DNA of 64,000 nucleotides from CAYQQQ01 sp964420125 (GTDB taxonomy: Bacteria > Actinomycetota > Acidimicrobiia > Acidimicrobiales > Microtrichaceae): positions 124,001 to 188,000 of the forward strand of contig CAYQQQ010000001.1 in NCBI GenBank assembly GCA_964420125.1, written 5' to 3'. Positions within the stretch are counted from its first letter, which is position 1. Every line of letters starts with the position of its first letter. The notes beneath the pieces were generated by a model, which searched no databases, was not told where the DNA came from, and saw only the letters and a program-made list of their open reading frames with translations. This document shows, piece after piece, positions 8,167 through 16,219 of this stretch. A program made the translations under genes and the position numbers.

Positions 8167-9084
8167 ATGAGAATCGGTGTGATCACCGGCGACGCCATCG
8201 GCCGATCGGCGTTCGAACGGATACGGGCCGAGGCCCACCATGCGGTCGAGGACGGCCTCCAGTCGTTCTGGCTCCCCCAGATCTTCGGGTTGGACGCCCT
8301 GACCACCCTGGCGGTGCTCGCCCCCGAGCTCCCGGGGATCGACCTGGGTGTCGGCGTCGTGCCGATGCAGCCCCGACACCCGATGGCGCTCGCCCAGCAG
8401 GCGCTGACCGTGCAGATGGCCACCGGCGGTCGGTTGCAGCTCGGCGTCGGGCTCTCCCACCAGGTCGTCATCGAGACGATGTTCGGCATCCCGTGGGACC
8501 GGCCGGTGCTGCGCAGCCGTGAGTACCTCAGCGCGCTCCGCCCGCTCATCCGGGACCGGGCGGTGGCCTTCACGGGGGAGACGGTGAGCTGCGCCGGCGC
8601 CGTCGACATCCCCGGCGTGGCGCCGTGCCCCATCCTCCTGGCCGCCCTCGGCAGCCAGATGCTGAAGGTGGCGGGCACGCTGGCCGATGGCACCATCACC
8701 TGGATGACCGGCCCGGCCACCCTCGCCTCCCACACCGTGCCGGCGATCGTCGCGGCCGCCGAGCAGGCCGGGCGCGACGAAGCTCCTCGCGTGGTTGCCA
8801 GCGCCCCGGTCTGCGTGACCGACGACCCCGACGGCGCCCGCACCCGCGCCGGGGAGGTGCTGGCGATGTACGGGATGCTGCCCTCCTACCGGGCGATGCT
8901 CGACCGCGAGGGGGCGGCCGGCCCATCAGACCTCACCATCGCCGGCACCCAGGAGCAGGTGATCGAGGAGGTCGGGAGCTACGCCGAGGCCGGTGCCACC
9001 GAGTTCATCGCCCTCAACTTCTCGGAGATCCCCGAAGAGTACGAGGCCACCCGCGCCGCCCTGCGCGCCCTCGCTCTCTCCTGA
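8167..9084 (+). CDS. LLM-class F420-dependent oxidoreductase
   Basis: A 305-aa luciferase-like (beta/alpha)8-barrel protein. It has the family hallmarks: an N-terminal strand MRIGVITGD, GIDLGVGVVPMQPRHPMALAQQALTVQ, GGRLQLGVGLSHQ and a C-terminal AGTQEQVIEEVGSYAEAGATEF, which matches the end of F420-dependent LLM proteins. These enzymes transfer hydride between reduced or oxidised F420 (rarely FMN) and alcohols, imines or activated double bonds. The ATG at 8167 is preceded by GAGGA. It is divergent from molybdoenzyme A, sharing a 191-bp promoter region. The nearby cofD supports F420 as cofactor, although FMN cannot be excluded from sequence. Confidence 0.85.
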   Translation: MRIGVITGDAIGRSAFERIRAEAHHAVEDGLQSFWLPQIFGLDALTTLAVLAPELPGIDLGVGVVPMQPRHPMALAQQALTVQMATGGRLQLGVGLSHQVVIETMFGIPWDRPVLRSREYLSALRPLIRDRAVAFTGETVSCAGAVDIPGVAPCPILLAALGSQMLKVAGTLADGTITWMTGPATLASHTVPAIVAAAEQAGRDEAPRVVASAPVCVTDDPDGARTRAGEVLAMYGMLPSYRAMLDREGAAGPSDLTIAGTQEQVIEEVGSYAEAGATEFIALNFSEIPEEYEATRAALRALALS

Positions 9085-9092
9085 CCCAACCC

Positions 9093-9147
9093 GCGCTTCT
9101 GTCCGCTGTGACGCACAGGGGGTGTGCGTGAGAACGTACAGAAGCGC
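9093..9147. terminator. convergent hairpin, dispersed repeat family
   Basis: GCGCTTCTGT (9093-9102) pairs with ACAGAAGCGC (9138-9147), and an inner ACGCACA/TGTGCGT stem extends the hairpin. It lies between the convergent LLM gene and the acyl-CoA dehydrogenase, so it may terminate both. The reverse complement matches 27759-27810 over most of its length, making it a dispersed element rather than a one-off terminator. Confidence 0.6.
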
Positions 9148-9161
9148 AGGGTCGGGGACGA

Positions 9162-10361
9162 TCAGAGCTTCTCGGCGGCGGACAGCGACAGCACGTAGTT
9201 GCAGCCGTCCTCGATCATCGAGGCCCGGGCGTCGCGCAGCACCTTCTCGATCGGGTACTCGCGGCTGAGGCCGTTGCCCCCGAAGATCTGCAGCGCCTCG
9301 CTGGCCACCTCGAACGCCGTCTGGGTGGAGGTGACCTTGGAGGCCACCGCCAGCTCCGGGCGGGGGGGCATCGACTGCGCGTTGATGGCGATGCAGCGGC
9401 GGTTCAGCGCCCTGGCCGCCTCGACCTTGCGGTACATCTCGAACAGTCGGGCCTTCACGCTCTGGTGCCGCAGGATCGGCCCTCCCCCCTGCTCACGCTC
9501 CCGGGCGTACTCCAACGCCATCTCGAAGGCGGCCTGGCCCACACCGACGAAGGTGGTCCCCATCCCGCCGTTGGCGATCGACAGCACCATGTCCTGGGAG
9601 AAGGCGCTCATCTCGGGGGGCACCACCATGTAGCTCGCCGGAACCCGCACCTCGTCGAAGAAGATCTCCCCCTGGTTGAGCGCACGCTGGCCCAGCTTGT
9701 CCAGCGGCTTGCCGCGCCGCACCCCCTCCAGGTCCAGCGGCACGAGGAAGGCAGCCAGGCCCTGCACCTGACCGTCGCCCATGTCCACCCCGCAGAAGAG
9801 GGCGCCGGCGGTGGCGATGGTGCCGTTGGAGACCCAGGCCGCCTTCTGCCCGGTGATGATGAAGTCGTCGCCGTCCTTGACGGCCATGCAGTTCGGTCGG
9901 CCGGGCATCGAGGCCACGTCGCCGCCGAAGTAGATCAGGTCGCTGCCGTGGTCGGGCTCGGTGATGGGCCAACACCCGATGCCGTCGGGATCGCTGAAGC
10001 GCTCCATGAGCTCGGGGTTGCCGGTCATCTGGGCCATCAGTCGCGGGAACGTCGACACGCCGAGGCTGATGGCCAGGCCGGCATCGCCCCACCCGAGGGT
10101 CTCGCCGATCATGCACTGCAGCCGCGCCTGGCGCTCCGGGGGCAGCTCGCTGCCACCCGAGCGGAGGTCCTCCACGCCCAGCTCGCGGTAGCGCTCGAAG
10201 ACCTTCCACAGCGGGGAGCCCCCGGCGATCACCTCCTCGGGAGTCATCGTGTCGAGCTGCTGGCCGATCGGGCGCATCACCTCCTCCGCGAAGCGGTGCA
10301 CGGATGCCACAATCTCGCGCTCCTCGTCGCCCAGGTCGACCTCACGATCGGCGATGCTCAT
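9162..10361 (-). CDS. acyl-CoA dehydrogenase (cassette 1)
   Basis: A 399-aa FAD-dependent acyl-CoA dehydrogenase that introduces an alpha-beta double bond into an acyl-CoA. The usual landmarks are present: WPITEPDHGSD (FAD/substrate contact), KAAWVSNG, a helical C-terminal domain, and the ALQIFGGNGLSREYPIEKVLRDAR segment that closes over the flavin. The ATG at 10361 has GGAG 7 nt upstream; the longer reading from 10403 is not needed. It is the last gene of a run (molybdoenzyme B, thiolase, CoA ligase, then this) after an 80-nt gap. It is clearly related to the dehydrogenase at 36310-37509, which belongs to a parallel cassette. Sterol side-chain dehydrogenases are related, but specificity cannot be read. 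Confidence 0.88.
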   Translation of the reverse strand: MSIADREVDLGDEEREIVASVHRFAEEVMRPIGQQLDTMTPEEVIAGGSPLWKVFERYRELGVEDLRSGGSELPPERQARLQCMIGETLGWGDAGLAISLGVSTFPRLMAQMTGNPELMERFSDPDGIGCWPITEPDHGSDLIYFGGDVASMPGRPNCMAVKDGDDFIITGQKAAWVSNGTIATAGALFCGVDMGDGQVQGLAAFLVPLDLEGVRRGKPLDKLGQRALNQGEIFFDEVRVPASYMVVPPEMSAFSQDMVLSIANGGMGTTFVGVGQAAFEMALEYAREREQGGGPILRHQSVKARLFEMYRKVEAARALNRRCIAINAQSMPPRPELAVASKVTSTQTAFEVASEALQIFGGNGLSREYPIEKVLRDARASMIEDGCNYVLSLSAAEKL

Positions 10362-10440
10362 GTCGCGCTCCTTCTCTTCTCCTCGGTGGCATCCACGCCA
10401 CACGGACTGCCCTGCGGCGTACGAGCCACACGGAACTCGG

Positions 10441-11997
10441 TCAGCGGGCCTCTCGGTCCCACGTGGCGGGGCCGACCCCCGCCGACTTCAACTGCGCCTT
10501 CTGGACCCGATGCGTCTCGGTCTTGGGCAGCGACTCGCGCAGCTCCACGTAGCGCGGCACCATGAACCCCGCCATCAGCTCTTGGCAGTGGGCGATGAGC
10601 TCCTCGGGGGTGAGCTCGCGGCCTTCCTTGAGCACCACCACCGCCATCACGTCGTCCTCCCCCAGCTCGGAGGGCACGCCGAACACGGCGGACTCCAGCA
10701 CGGCGTCGTGGCGGTTGATCTCCCGCTCCACCTCCCAGGAGGAGATGTTCTCCCCGCGCCGCCGCAACGAGTCGGTCTTGCGGTCGACGAAGTACAGGTT
10801 GTTGCCCTCGTCCGCGGTCACCAGGTCGCCGGTGTGGAACCACCCGTCGCGGATCCGGCTGTCGGAGGCATCGGGGTTCTTGTAGTACTCCACCCGACGC
10901 GCCTCGGGATCGTCGACCTGGAACAGCAGCTCGCCCGGGCTTCCCACCGGCACGTCCTCGCCGTCGTCGTCGATGATGCGGATCGGGTTCATCGGGGTCC
11001 CGATGGACCCCTTGGGGGACTGACCGAAGTTGATCGTCATGAAGCCGCCGCCGTCGACGGCGGCGTAGCCCTCGATGATCTGCACGGCGAAGCGCCGCTC
11101 GAACTCCTCCCACACCGACGCCGGACAGGCTGCGGAGAACACCACCCGCACCGGGTTGTCGGCGTCGTCGGGGCGCTCGGGCTGCTTCATGAGGATGGGC
11201 AGCATGGCGCCGAGGCCGTTGAAGATCGTCACCCCGTAGCGGCGGATCTCGTCCCAGAACCCGCTGGCCGAGAACCGTCGCGACATCACCACGGGCCGTC
11301 CGACCACCAGCCCGCGCACCACGGTCAGCAGCAGCGCGTTGGCGTGGAACAGGGGCAGGCAGGTGTAGAGCACCTCGTCGGAGGCCAGCATGCCGGCGAG
11401 CATGCGGATGCCGCCGATGTTGGTGCGGGCGTACCGGCTGACCACTCCCTTCGGCGCACCGGTGGTGCCCGAGGTGTACATGATGGCGGCGATGGCCTCG
11501 GGATCGATGGTCGCCTCCGGCTCGTCGTCCGATGCGTCCATCACGGTGGTGAGCTCGACCCAGCCCTCTGGCACGGTCCATCCCTCCGGCGCGTCGGTGG
11601 TGTCCACCACCACGTGGCGCACCTGGGGGATCCCCCCGGCGACGGCGCCCACCGCATCGCTGCGGGCGGGGTCGACCACCACGACCACCGAATCGGAGTG
11701 GTCGATCACGTAGCGGAGGCCCTCGCCGATGAGCGACACGTTCACCGGCACGGCGTACGCCCCCAGCTTCTGGGTGGCGAAGTAGACGTACAGCCACTCG
11801 GGCGAGTTGCCCATCATGATGGCCACGCCGGAGCCGGCGGCCACCCCGAGGGCGGCCAGCCCGTTGGCGGCGCGGTTCACCTGCCGGTTGAGCTCGCCGA
11901 AGGTGACGGTGCGGTCCTCGAAGCAGAGGAACACCTCGTCGCCGCGCTCGTCGGCCTGCTCGACGAGCACCTCCGCCAGCGTCGTCGCCTCGCTCAT
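10441..11997 (-). CDS. AMP-forming acyl-CoA ligase (cassette 1)
   Basis: A 518-aa adenylate-forming enzyme that activates a carboxylic acid to its CoA thioester. The phosphate-binding loop MYTSGTTGAPKG is at about residues 184-195, GYAAVDGG (A5-like) follows, and the hinge GWFHTGDL is present. At the C-terminus the usual PKT-x-TGK ends as LPKTETHRVQK, so the position normally held by the catalytic adenylation Lys is Arg. This may be a subfamily trait or may lower adenylation. Its ATG overlaps the thiolase stop by 4 nt (ATGA), showing translational coupling. The most likely substrates are long or branched carboxylates feeding the adjacent thiolase and dehydrogenase. Confidence 0.86.
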   Translation of the reverse strand: MSEATTLAEVLVEQADERGDEVFLCFEDRTVTFGELNRQVNRAANGLAALGVAAGSGVAIMMGNSPEWLYVYFATQKLGAYAVPVNVSLIGEGLRYVIDHSDSVVVVVDPARSDAVGAVAGGIPQVRHVVVDTTDAPEGWTVPEGWVELTTVMDASDDEPEATIDPEAIAAIMYTSGTTGAPKGVVSRYARTNIGGIRMLAGMLASDEVLYTCLPLFHANALLLTVVRGLVVGRPVVMSRRFSASGFWDEIRRYGVTIFNGLGAMLPILMKQPERPDDADNPVRVVFSAACPASVWEEFERRFAVQIIEGYAAVDGGGFMTINFGQSPKGSIGTPMNPIRIIDDDGEDVPVGSPGELLFQVDDPEARRVEYYKNPDASDSRIRDGWFHTGDLVTADEGNNLYFVDRKTDSLRRRGENISSWEVEREINRHDAVLESAVFGVPSELGEDDVMAVVVLKEGRELTPEELIAHCQELMAGFMVPRYVELRESLPKTETHRVQKAQLKSAGVGPATWDREAR

Positions 11998-13280
11998 GAC
12001 CGACCCTCCGTCCGCTCGAAGACGTGCACGGCGACCGCGGCCTCACCCATGCCGAGGAAGCCGCCGCCGTTCTCGCTCAGGGCGATCCGGGCCCCGTCCA
12101 CCTGGCGCTCCCCGGCCTCGCCCCGCAGCTGCGTGACGAGCTCGGTGGCCTGGGCGAGACCGGTGGCCCCGATGGGATGGCCCCGGCACTCCAGACCGCC
12201 GCTGGTGTTCACCGGTCGGGCGCCGCCGAGCGAGGTGGCACCGGAGGCGGCGTAGGGGCCGCCCTCGCCCTCGGCGCAGAAGCCGAGTCGCTCGGTCTGG
12301 GAGAGCTCGCCGAAGGCGGTGGCGTCGTGCACCTCGGCGAGGTCGACGTCCTCGGGGCCGACTCCGGCCATCTCGTAGGCCTTGGTGCCGGCCCGGTCGC
12401 CGACGTGGGGATCCGTGAGGCTCCCCGAGGTGATCACCGAGGCCCTGAGCCGCACCGGCCTGGCGTCGGGCAGCGCCTCCAGGACGTCGCCGGAGACGAG
12501 CAGCGCAGCCGCCGCACCGTCGCCCATCGGCGCGCACATCGCCCGGGTGAGGGGGAAGGACACCACCCGGTCCTCGAGCACCTCCTCCGGGGTCATGTCG
12601 AAGCGGTACTGGGCGTCGGGGTTGAGCGACCCGTTGTGGTGGTTCTTGGCGGCGATCACCGCCAGCTGCTCCTGGGTGGTGCCGTAGCGCTCCATGTGCG
12701 CTCTCGCCGCCATGGAGTAGATGTCCATGAACGGGCTGCGGCCCTCGCCCTTGCCCTTCGAACCCCCGTCCGCCGAAGGGGCGTCACCTGCAGCCTCGGC
12801 CTCGGCACGCTTCTTGTCGGCCTCGGCCTGGAGGTGCTCGATGAGCTTGGTCGTGACCTCCACGTCGGTGCCGGAGATGAACGAGCGGAAGCTGGCCTCC
12901 TTCTCCTCCTTGGAGGCGTTCGGTGGGACCGACAGCTTCTCGGCCCCGATCGCCAGGGCGACGTCGTAGGCCCCGGAGGCGACCCCGAGGAACGCGCCGT
13001 GCAGCGCCGAAGACCCTCCCGCGCAGGCGTTCTCGACGTTCATGATGGGGATGCCCTCGAAGCCCAGCGGCGCCAGCGCCACCTGGCCACGGATGCAGTG
13101 CTGGCCGGTGCTCATGCCCCATCCCGAGTTCGACATCCATGCCGCCTCGACACGGTCGGCCGGCAGCGGGCTGTCGGCCAGGAGCCGCTCCATCGCCGCC
13201 GCGGTGAGCTGCTTGATCTGCAAGTCGGGGTACTTCCCGAAGGCGGTCATCCCCACCGCCACGATGTAGACGTCACGCAC
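11994..13280 (-). CDS. thiolase of the SCP-x / lipid-transfer type (cassette 1)
   Basis: A 428-aa acetyl-CoA acetyltransferase-like enzyme that cleaves 3-oxoacyl-CoA with CoA. The nucleophilic Cys is C86 in NVENACAGGSS, the acid/base region is HDATAFGE, and the C-terminal GHPIGATG motif is present. Length and motifs fit the single-domain sterol-carrier-protein-x thiolases that shorten sterol or branched side chains rather than straight chains. It starts 22 nt after molybdoenzyme B ends and overlaps the CoA ligase by 4 nt, forming a tight operon. An acidic/lysine-rich insertion around residues 145-180 (EADKKRAEAEAAGDAPSADGG) is less conserved in the family. Confidence 0.87.
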   Translation of the reverse strand: MRDVYIVAVGMTAFGKYPDLQIKQLTAAAMERLLADSPLPADRVEAAWMSNSGWGMSTGQHCIRGQVALAPLGFEGIPIMNVENACAGGSSALHGAFLGVASGAYDVALAIGAEKLSVPPNASKEEKEASFRSFISGTDVEVTTKLIEHLQAEADKKRAEAEAAGDAPSADGGSKGKGEGRSPFMDIYSMAARAHMERYGTTQEQLAVIAAKNHHNGSLNPDAQYRFDMTPEEVLEDRVVSFPLTRAMCAPMGDGAAAALLVSGDVLEALPDARPVRLRASVITSGSLTDPHVGDRAGTKAYEMAGVGPEDVDLAEVHDATAFGELSQTERLGFCAEGEGGPYAASGATSLGGARPVNTSGGLECRGHPIGATGLAQATELVTQLRGEAGERQVDGARIALSENGGGFLGMGEAAVAVHVFERTEGRS

Positions 13281-13301
13281 GTCAGGCTCCGATCCCCGAC
13301 C

Positions 13302-16058
13302 TCAGGCCGGTTGTATGTCGACGTTGATGGCCCGGTCGATGGGCACCGGCTGCCACTCCATGGGGCCGTAGCGAAGGTGACCGTAGCCCCCGGCCATGCC
13401 GAGGTACTTGACCAGCCCGGGCTCCACCTCGTTGGAGCCCAGCCAGCCCTCGAACATGAAGGGGTCCCAGCCGTTGTAGATGGTCACGCCGCCGGGACGC
13501 TGCGCGGGCGAGAGCTTGGCCTTCACCACGAAGCTCCCGACGTCGTTGTACACCCGCACGGGCTGGTGGTCCTCGATGCCCTTGGCCGCCGCATCGTCGG
13601 GGTGCACCACGAGGTGCGGTTCGCCGCGGTGGGTCTGGATCAGCACCGGGTTGGCCATGTTCATGGCGTGGATCGACCAGCGGTTGTGACCGGTGGTCAT
13701 CCGGAACGGGTGGTGGCCGCCCATGGCGGGCGGGTCCTTGTGCACCGGGAGGTCCTCGCCGGCCTCCACGAACCACGGGTGCTCGATGAGGAACTGGGCG
13801 CGGCGGGTGAGCGTGGGGTAGGGCTCGCCCTTGTCGACGTGGTTCGAGAACACGTTCACAGGGTCGCCCCGCTTGCCGGGCCACTCGGTCGCCTGCCCCT
13901 TGGCCATCCCCAGACGTCCCCAGTCGGTGAAGCGGATGACGCCCTCCTCCCGGGCGCGGTCGATGTCGGTGTCGGCGGGCAGCACACCGGCATACGCGGA
14001 GTCGCGCAGGATCTCGTCGAGCACGCGCTCCTGGGAGTCGAGCGCGCCCTTCAGGGTGAAGCGGTCCCACAGCTCGGCGTAGCGCTGCTCCATCCCCTGG
14101 CGGTCGGTGTAGGTGAGCAGACCCCGCGCCTCGGCCCGGCGGGCGACGGCCTGGCAGAGCATGGCGAAGATCTCCCACTCCGCCTTGGCCTCGTCCATGG
14201 GTTCGACGGCCTTGTCGGAGAACACCATCGCCAGGATGGGGATGTGCATCGTCTCCTTCTCGTAGTGCTGCGCAGCGGGCAGGACGATGTCGGAGTGCAG
14301 CGCCGTGGCCGACATCCGGAAGTCCACGGTGACGATGAGGTCGAGCTGGGGCCACAGGTGCTCCAACAAGATGCCCTTGCCGCCGCGGGTGCGGCGCATC
14401 ATGTTGCCCCCGCACTCGAAGAGGACCTTGGGCGGGCAGTCCTCGGCGGGGTGCTCCAGACCGGCCCACCAGCCGGCGTCGATCGCCTCGTTGAAGTACT
14501 CGTCGAAGGTGCGCGGCATGTCGGGGTCGTTGAAGGTGGGGTTGTTCCATCGCTCCTTGAACCCGGCATGCCAGTACCAGAAGAAGAAGGGCGGGACCAT
14601 GCCCCCCACCCCGCCGGTGCCGAAGCCGCGCCACAGCTCCAGGGCCACGAGCTCCTCGCTGCGGGTCGGGTCCTCGGCCTTGGCCGCCTCGGCCAGCTCG
14701 TCCAGCGCGCCGAGCACGAGCTCGGTGGCCTCCACGCCGGGACGGTCCTTGGCGCCGAGCATCACCTGGCCGTCCACCTGGGTGGCGGCCCAGCAGTTGA
14801 TGCCGGCGCCGACCCGCCCCCAGTTGCCGGTCAGGCCCAGCAGCAGGAGCATGGTCCGCTGGTACAGGTCGGAGTGGTAGGCCTTGTTGGCCCCCATCCC
14901 CATGAGGATGCGCGTGCGACCGCCGGCCACCTTGCGGGCGATGGTGCGCAGCATGTCGGGATGGGTCCCCGCGACCTCCTGGACCGCCTCGGGGGTGTAC
15001 TCGGCGAGCAGGTCGCACATCCGCACCCACAGGGGCCGCACCGTGACGGTGGAGCCGTCGGCCAGGACCACCTCGGCCTCCCCCGTCAGGGCGGGGTCGT
15101 AGGGGAGGTGCAGGCTGGCGCGTGACGCCTCGACCGCTCGGCCGTCGACCAGGTGGAAGAACTGGTCGTCGCGGCCCTCGGGGGACAGGTCGGAAGCTCG
15201 CAGGAACGCCTCGGTGTCGGTGCGCACCAGCAACGAGAGGTCGGTCTGGCTCTTGACGAAGTCCTCGTCGACCAGTCCTTCCTCGACGATGACCTGGCAC
15301 ATCCCGAGGGCCACGGCCGGGTCGCTGCCCCACTTCACCGGCACGTGGTAGTCGACGTGGGTGTGGGTGGGCGAGACGTCGGGGGCGAACAGCACCAGCT
15401 CGGTGCCGTGGTACCGGGCCTCGCTGAACCAGTGGTAGATGGGGATGGTCGTGTAGGTGGGGTTGGTGTGCCAGAAGAGCAGCACGTCGGAGAGGAAGTG
15501 CTCCCCCTCGTCGAAGCCGAAGATGGGGAAGAACTTGCCGAGGGTCATGTGGTGGCCGGCGGAGAAGTCGTTGATGGCGGCGTTGAGGTCGGTGACCGTC
15601 CCCCCCAGCAGCGACAGGAACCGGTCGATCGCGGGGATCGCCGCGGCCTCGGGAGTGCCCTCCTTGAGGATCGCCTCGGAGCCGGAGGACTCGATGGTGT
15701 CGACCAGGACCTCCGCGATCTCGTCGAGGGCCTCGTCCCAGGTGATCCGCTCCCACTCTCCCGAGCCGCGCTCGCCCACCCGCCGCAGCGGCCAGCGCAC
15801 GCGGTCGGGGCTGTCGAGCTGCTGGCTCCACGCCGCCCCCTTGTTGCACCCGAGGGGGAAGTTGTCGGGGATGTCGGTGTGGCTCCACTCGCCCAGGTGC
15901 GGGGTGGCCACCTCCTCGCGGACCACCTTCCCGTCCTTCACGTACACGTGGTACGGACAGGACCCCGGGTAGCAGTCCACGCAGTGGCTCCCCCAGAACA
16001 CCTCGTCGAAGTCGAGTCGCTGCCGGTATCGGGCCTCGGCGTCGCGGACGTCGCTCAT
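13302..16058 (-). CDS. molybdopterin oxidoreductase, DMSO-reductase superfamily (paralogue B)
   Basis: A 918-aa catalytic subunit and first gene of cassette 1. Predicted cluster ligands are H25, C29, C34 and C71 (HCVDCYPGSC, then GCNKGAAW). The second spacing is four residues rather than the three seen in A and E, and an extra Cys (C26) directly follows the His. Asp164 (INDFSAGHHMTLG) is the predicted Mo ligand. Dinucleotide-binding motifs near the C-terminus include TGHNRWSIHAMNMANP and GGVTIYNGWDPFMFEG. No export signal and no adjacent beta subunit. It is divergent from paralogue C, which it resembles closely over the whole length (HPWFVEAGEDLPVHKDPP is common to both). The CoA-linked genes behind it imply it acts on a precursor of, or on, an acyl-CoA. 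Confidence 0.88.
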   Translation of the reverse strand: MSDVRDAEARYRQRLDFDEVFWGSHCVDCYPGSCPYHVYVKDGKVVREEVATPHLGEWSHTDIPDNFPLGCNKGAAWSQQLDSPDRVRWPLRRVGERGSGEWERITWDEALDEIAEVLVDTIESSGSEAILKEGTPEAAAIPAIDRFLSLLGGTVTDLNAAINDFSAGHHMTLGKFFPIFGFDEGEHFLSDVLLFWHTNPTYTTIPIYHWFSEARYHGTELVLFAPDVSPTHTHVDYHVPVKWGSDPAVALGMCQVIVEEGLVDEDFVKSQTDLSLLVRTDTEAFLRASDLSPEGRDDQFFHLVDGRAVEASRASLHLPYDPALTGEAEVVLADGSTVTVRPLWVRMCDLLAEYTPEAVQEVAGTHPDMLRTIARKVAGGRTRILMGMGANKAYHSDLYQRTMLLLLGLTGNWGRVGAGINCWAATQVDGQVMLGAKDRPGVEATELVLGALDELAEAAKAEDPTRSEELVALELWRGFGTGGVGGMVPPFFFWYWHAGFKERWNNPTFNDPDMPRTFDEYFNEAIDAGWWAGLEHPAEDCPPKVLFECGGNMMRRTRGGKGILLEHLWPQLDLIVTVDFRMSATALHSDIVLPAAQHYEKETMHIPILAMVFSDKAVEPMDEAKAEWEIFAMLCQAVARRAEARGLLTYTDRQGMEQRYAELWDRFTLKGALDSQERVLDEILRDSAYAGVLPADTDIDRAREEGVIRFTDWGRLGMAKGQATEWPGKRGDPVNVFSNHVDKGEPYPTLTRRAQFLIEHPWFVEAGEDLPVHKDPPAMGGHHPFRMTTGHNRWSIHAMNMANPVLIQTHRGEPHLVVHPDDAAAKGIEDHQPVRVYNDVGSFVVKAKLSPAQRPGGVTIYNGWDPFMFEGWLGSNEVEPGLVKYLGMAGGYGHLRYGPMEWQPVPIDRAINVDIQPA

Positions 16059-16125
16059 CTGTCACCACCCCCCGTGGCCGTTGCGAGTGAATCCGGGCAC
16101 AACAGGCACCCTGCGTCGCAAACCA

Positions 16126-16150
16126 TCGGTACGGTAGCCCTGTTTACGAC
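16126..16150. promoter_or_regulatory. two-part motif, site 2 (between molybdoenzymes B and C)
   Basis: TCGGTAC (16126-16132), 11-nt spacer, TTACGAC (16144-16150), a variant of the sites at 8076, 37797 and 44881. It overlaps 16128-16140, which on the minus strand reads GGGCTACCGTACC and resembles GGGCTACGATGCC upstream of paralogue A (8048-8060); both could contain a -10 box. Confidence 0.45.
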
Positions 16151-16219
16151 GAATAGGCGATGCGCTATCCGTCACAAGCACGCCGACGGTGGGGTCGACG
16201 CTCAGCAGGGAGGATGCCG

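Noticed and set aside
12024..15125. Very long open frames antisense to real genes (for example 12024-15125 plus, 61162-63981 minus, 4709-7300 plus)
   Set aside because: They are mirror frames of high-GC coding sequence. Their products are His/Gly/Val-, Arg- or Pro-rich without recognisable domains, while the opposite strand carries clear family motifs.
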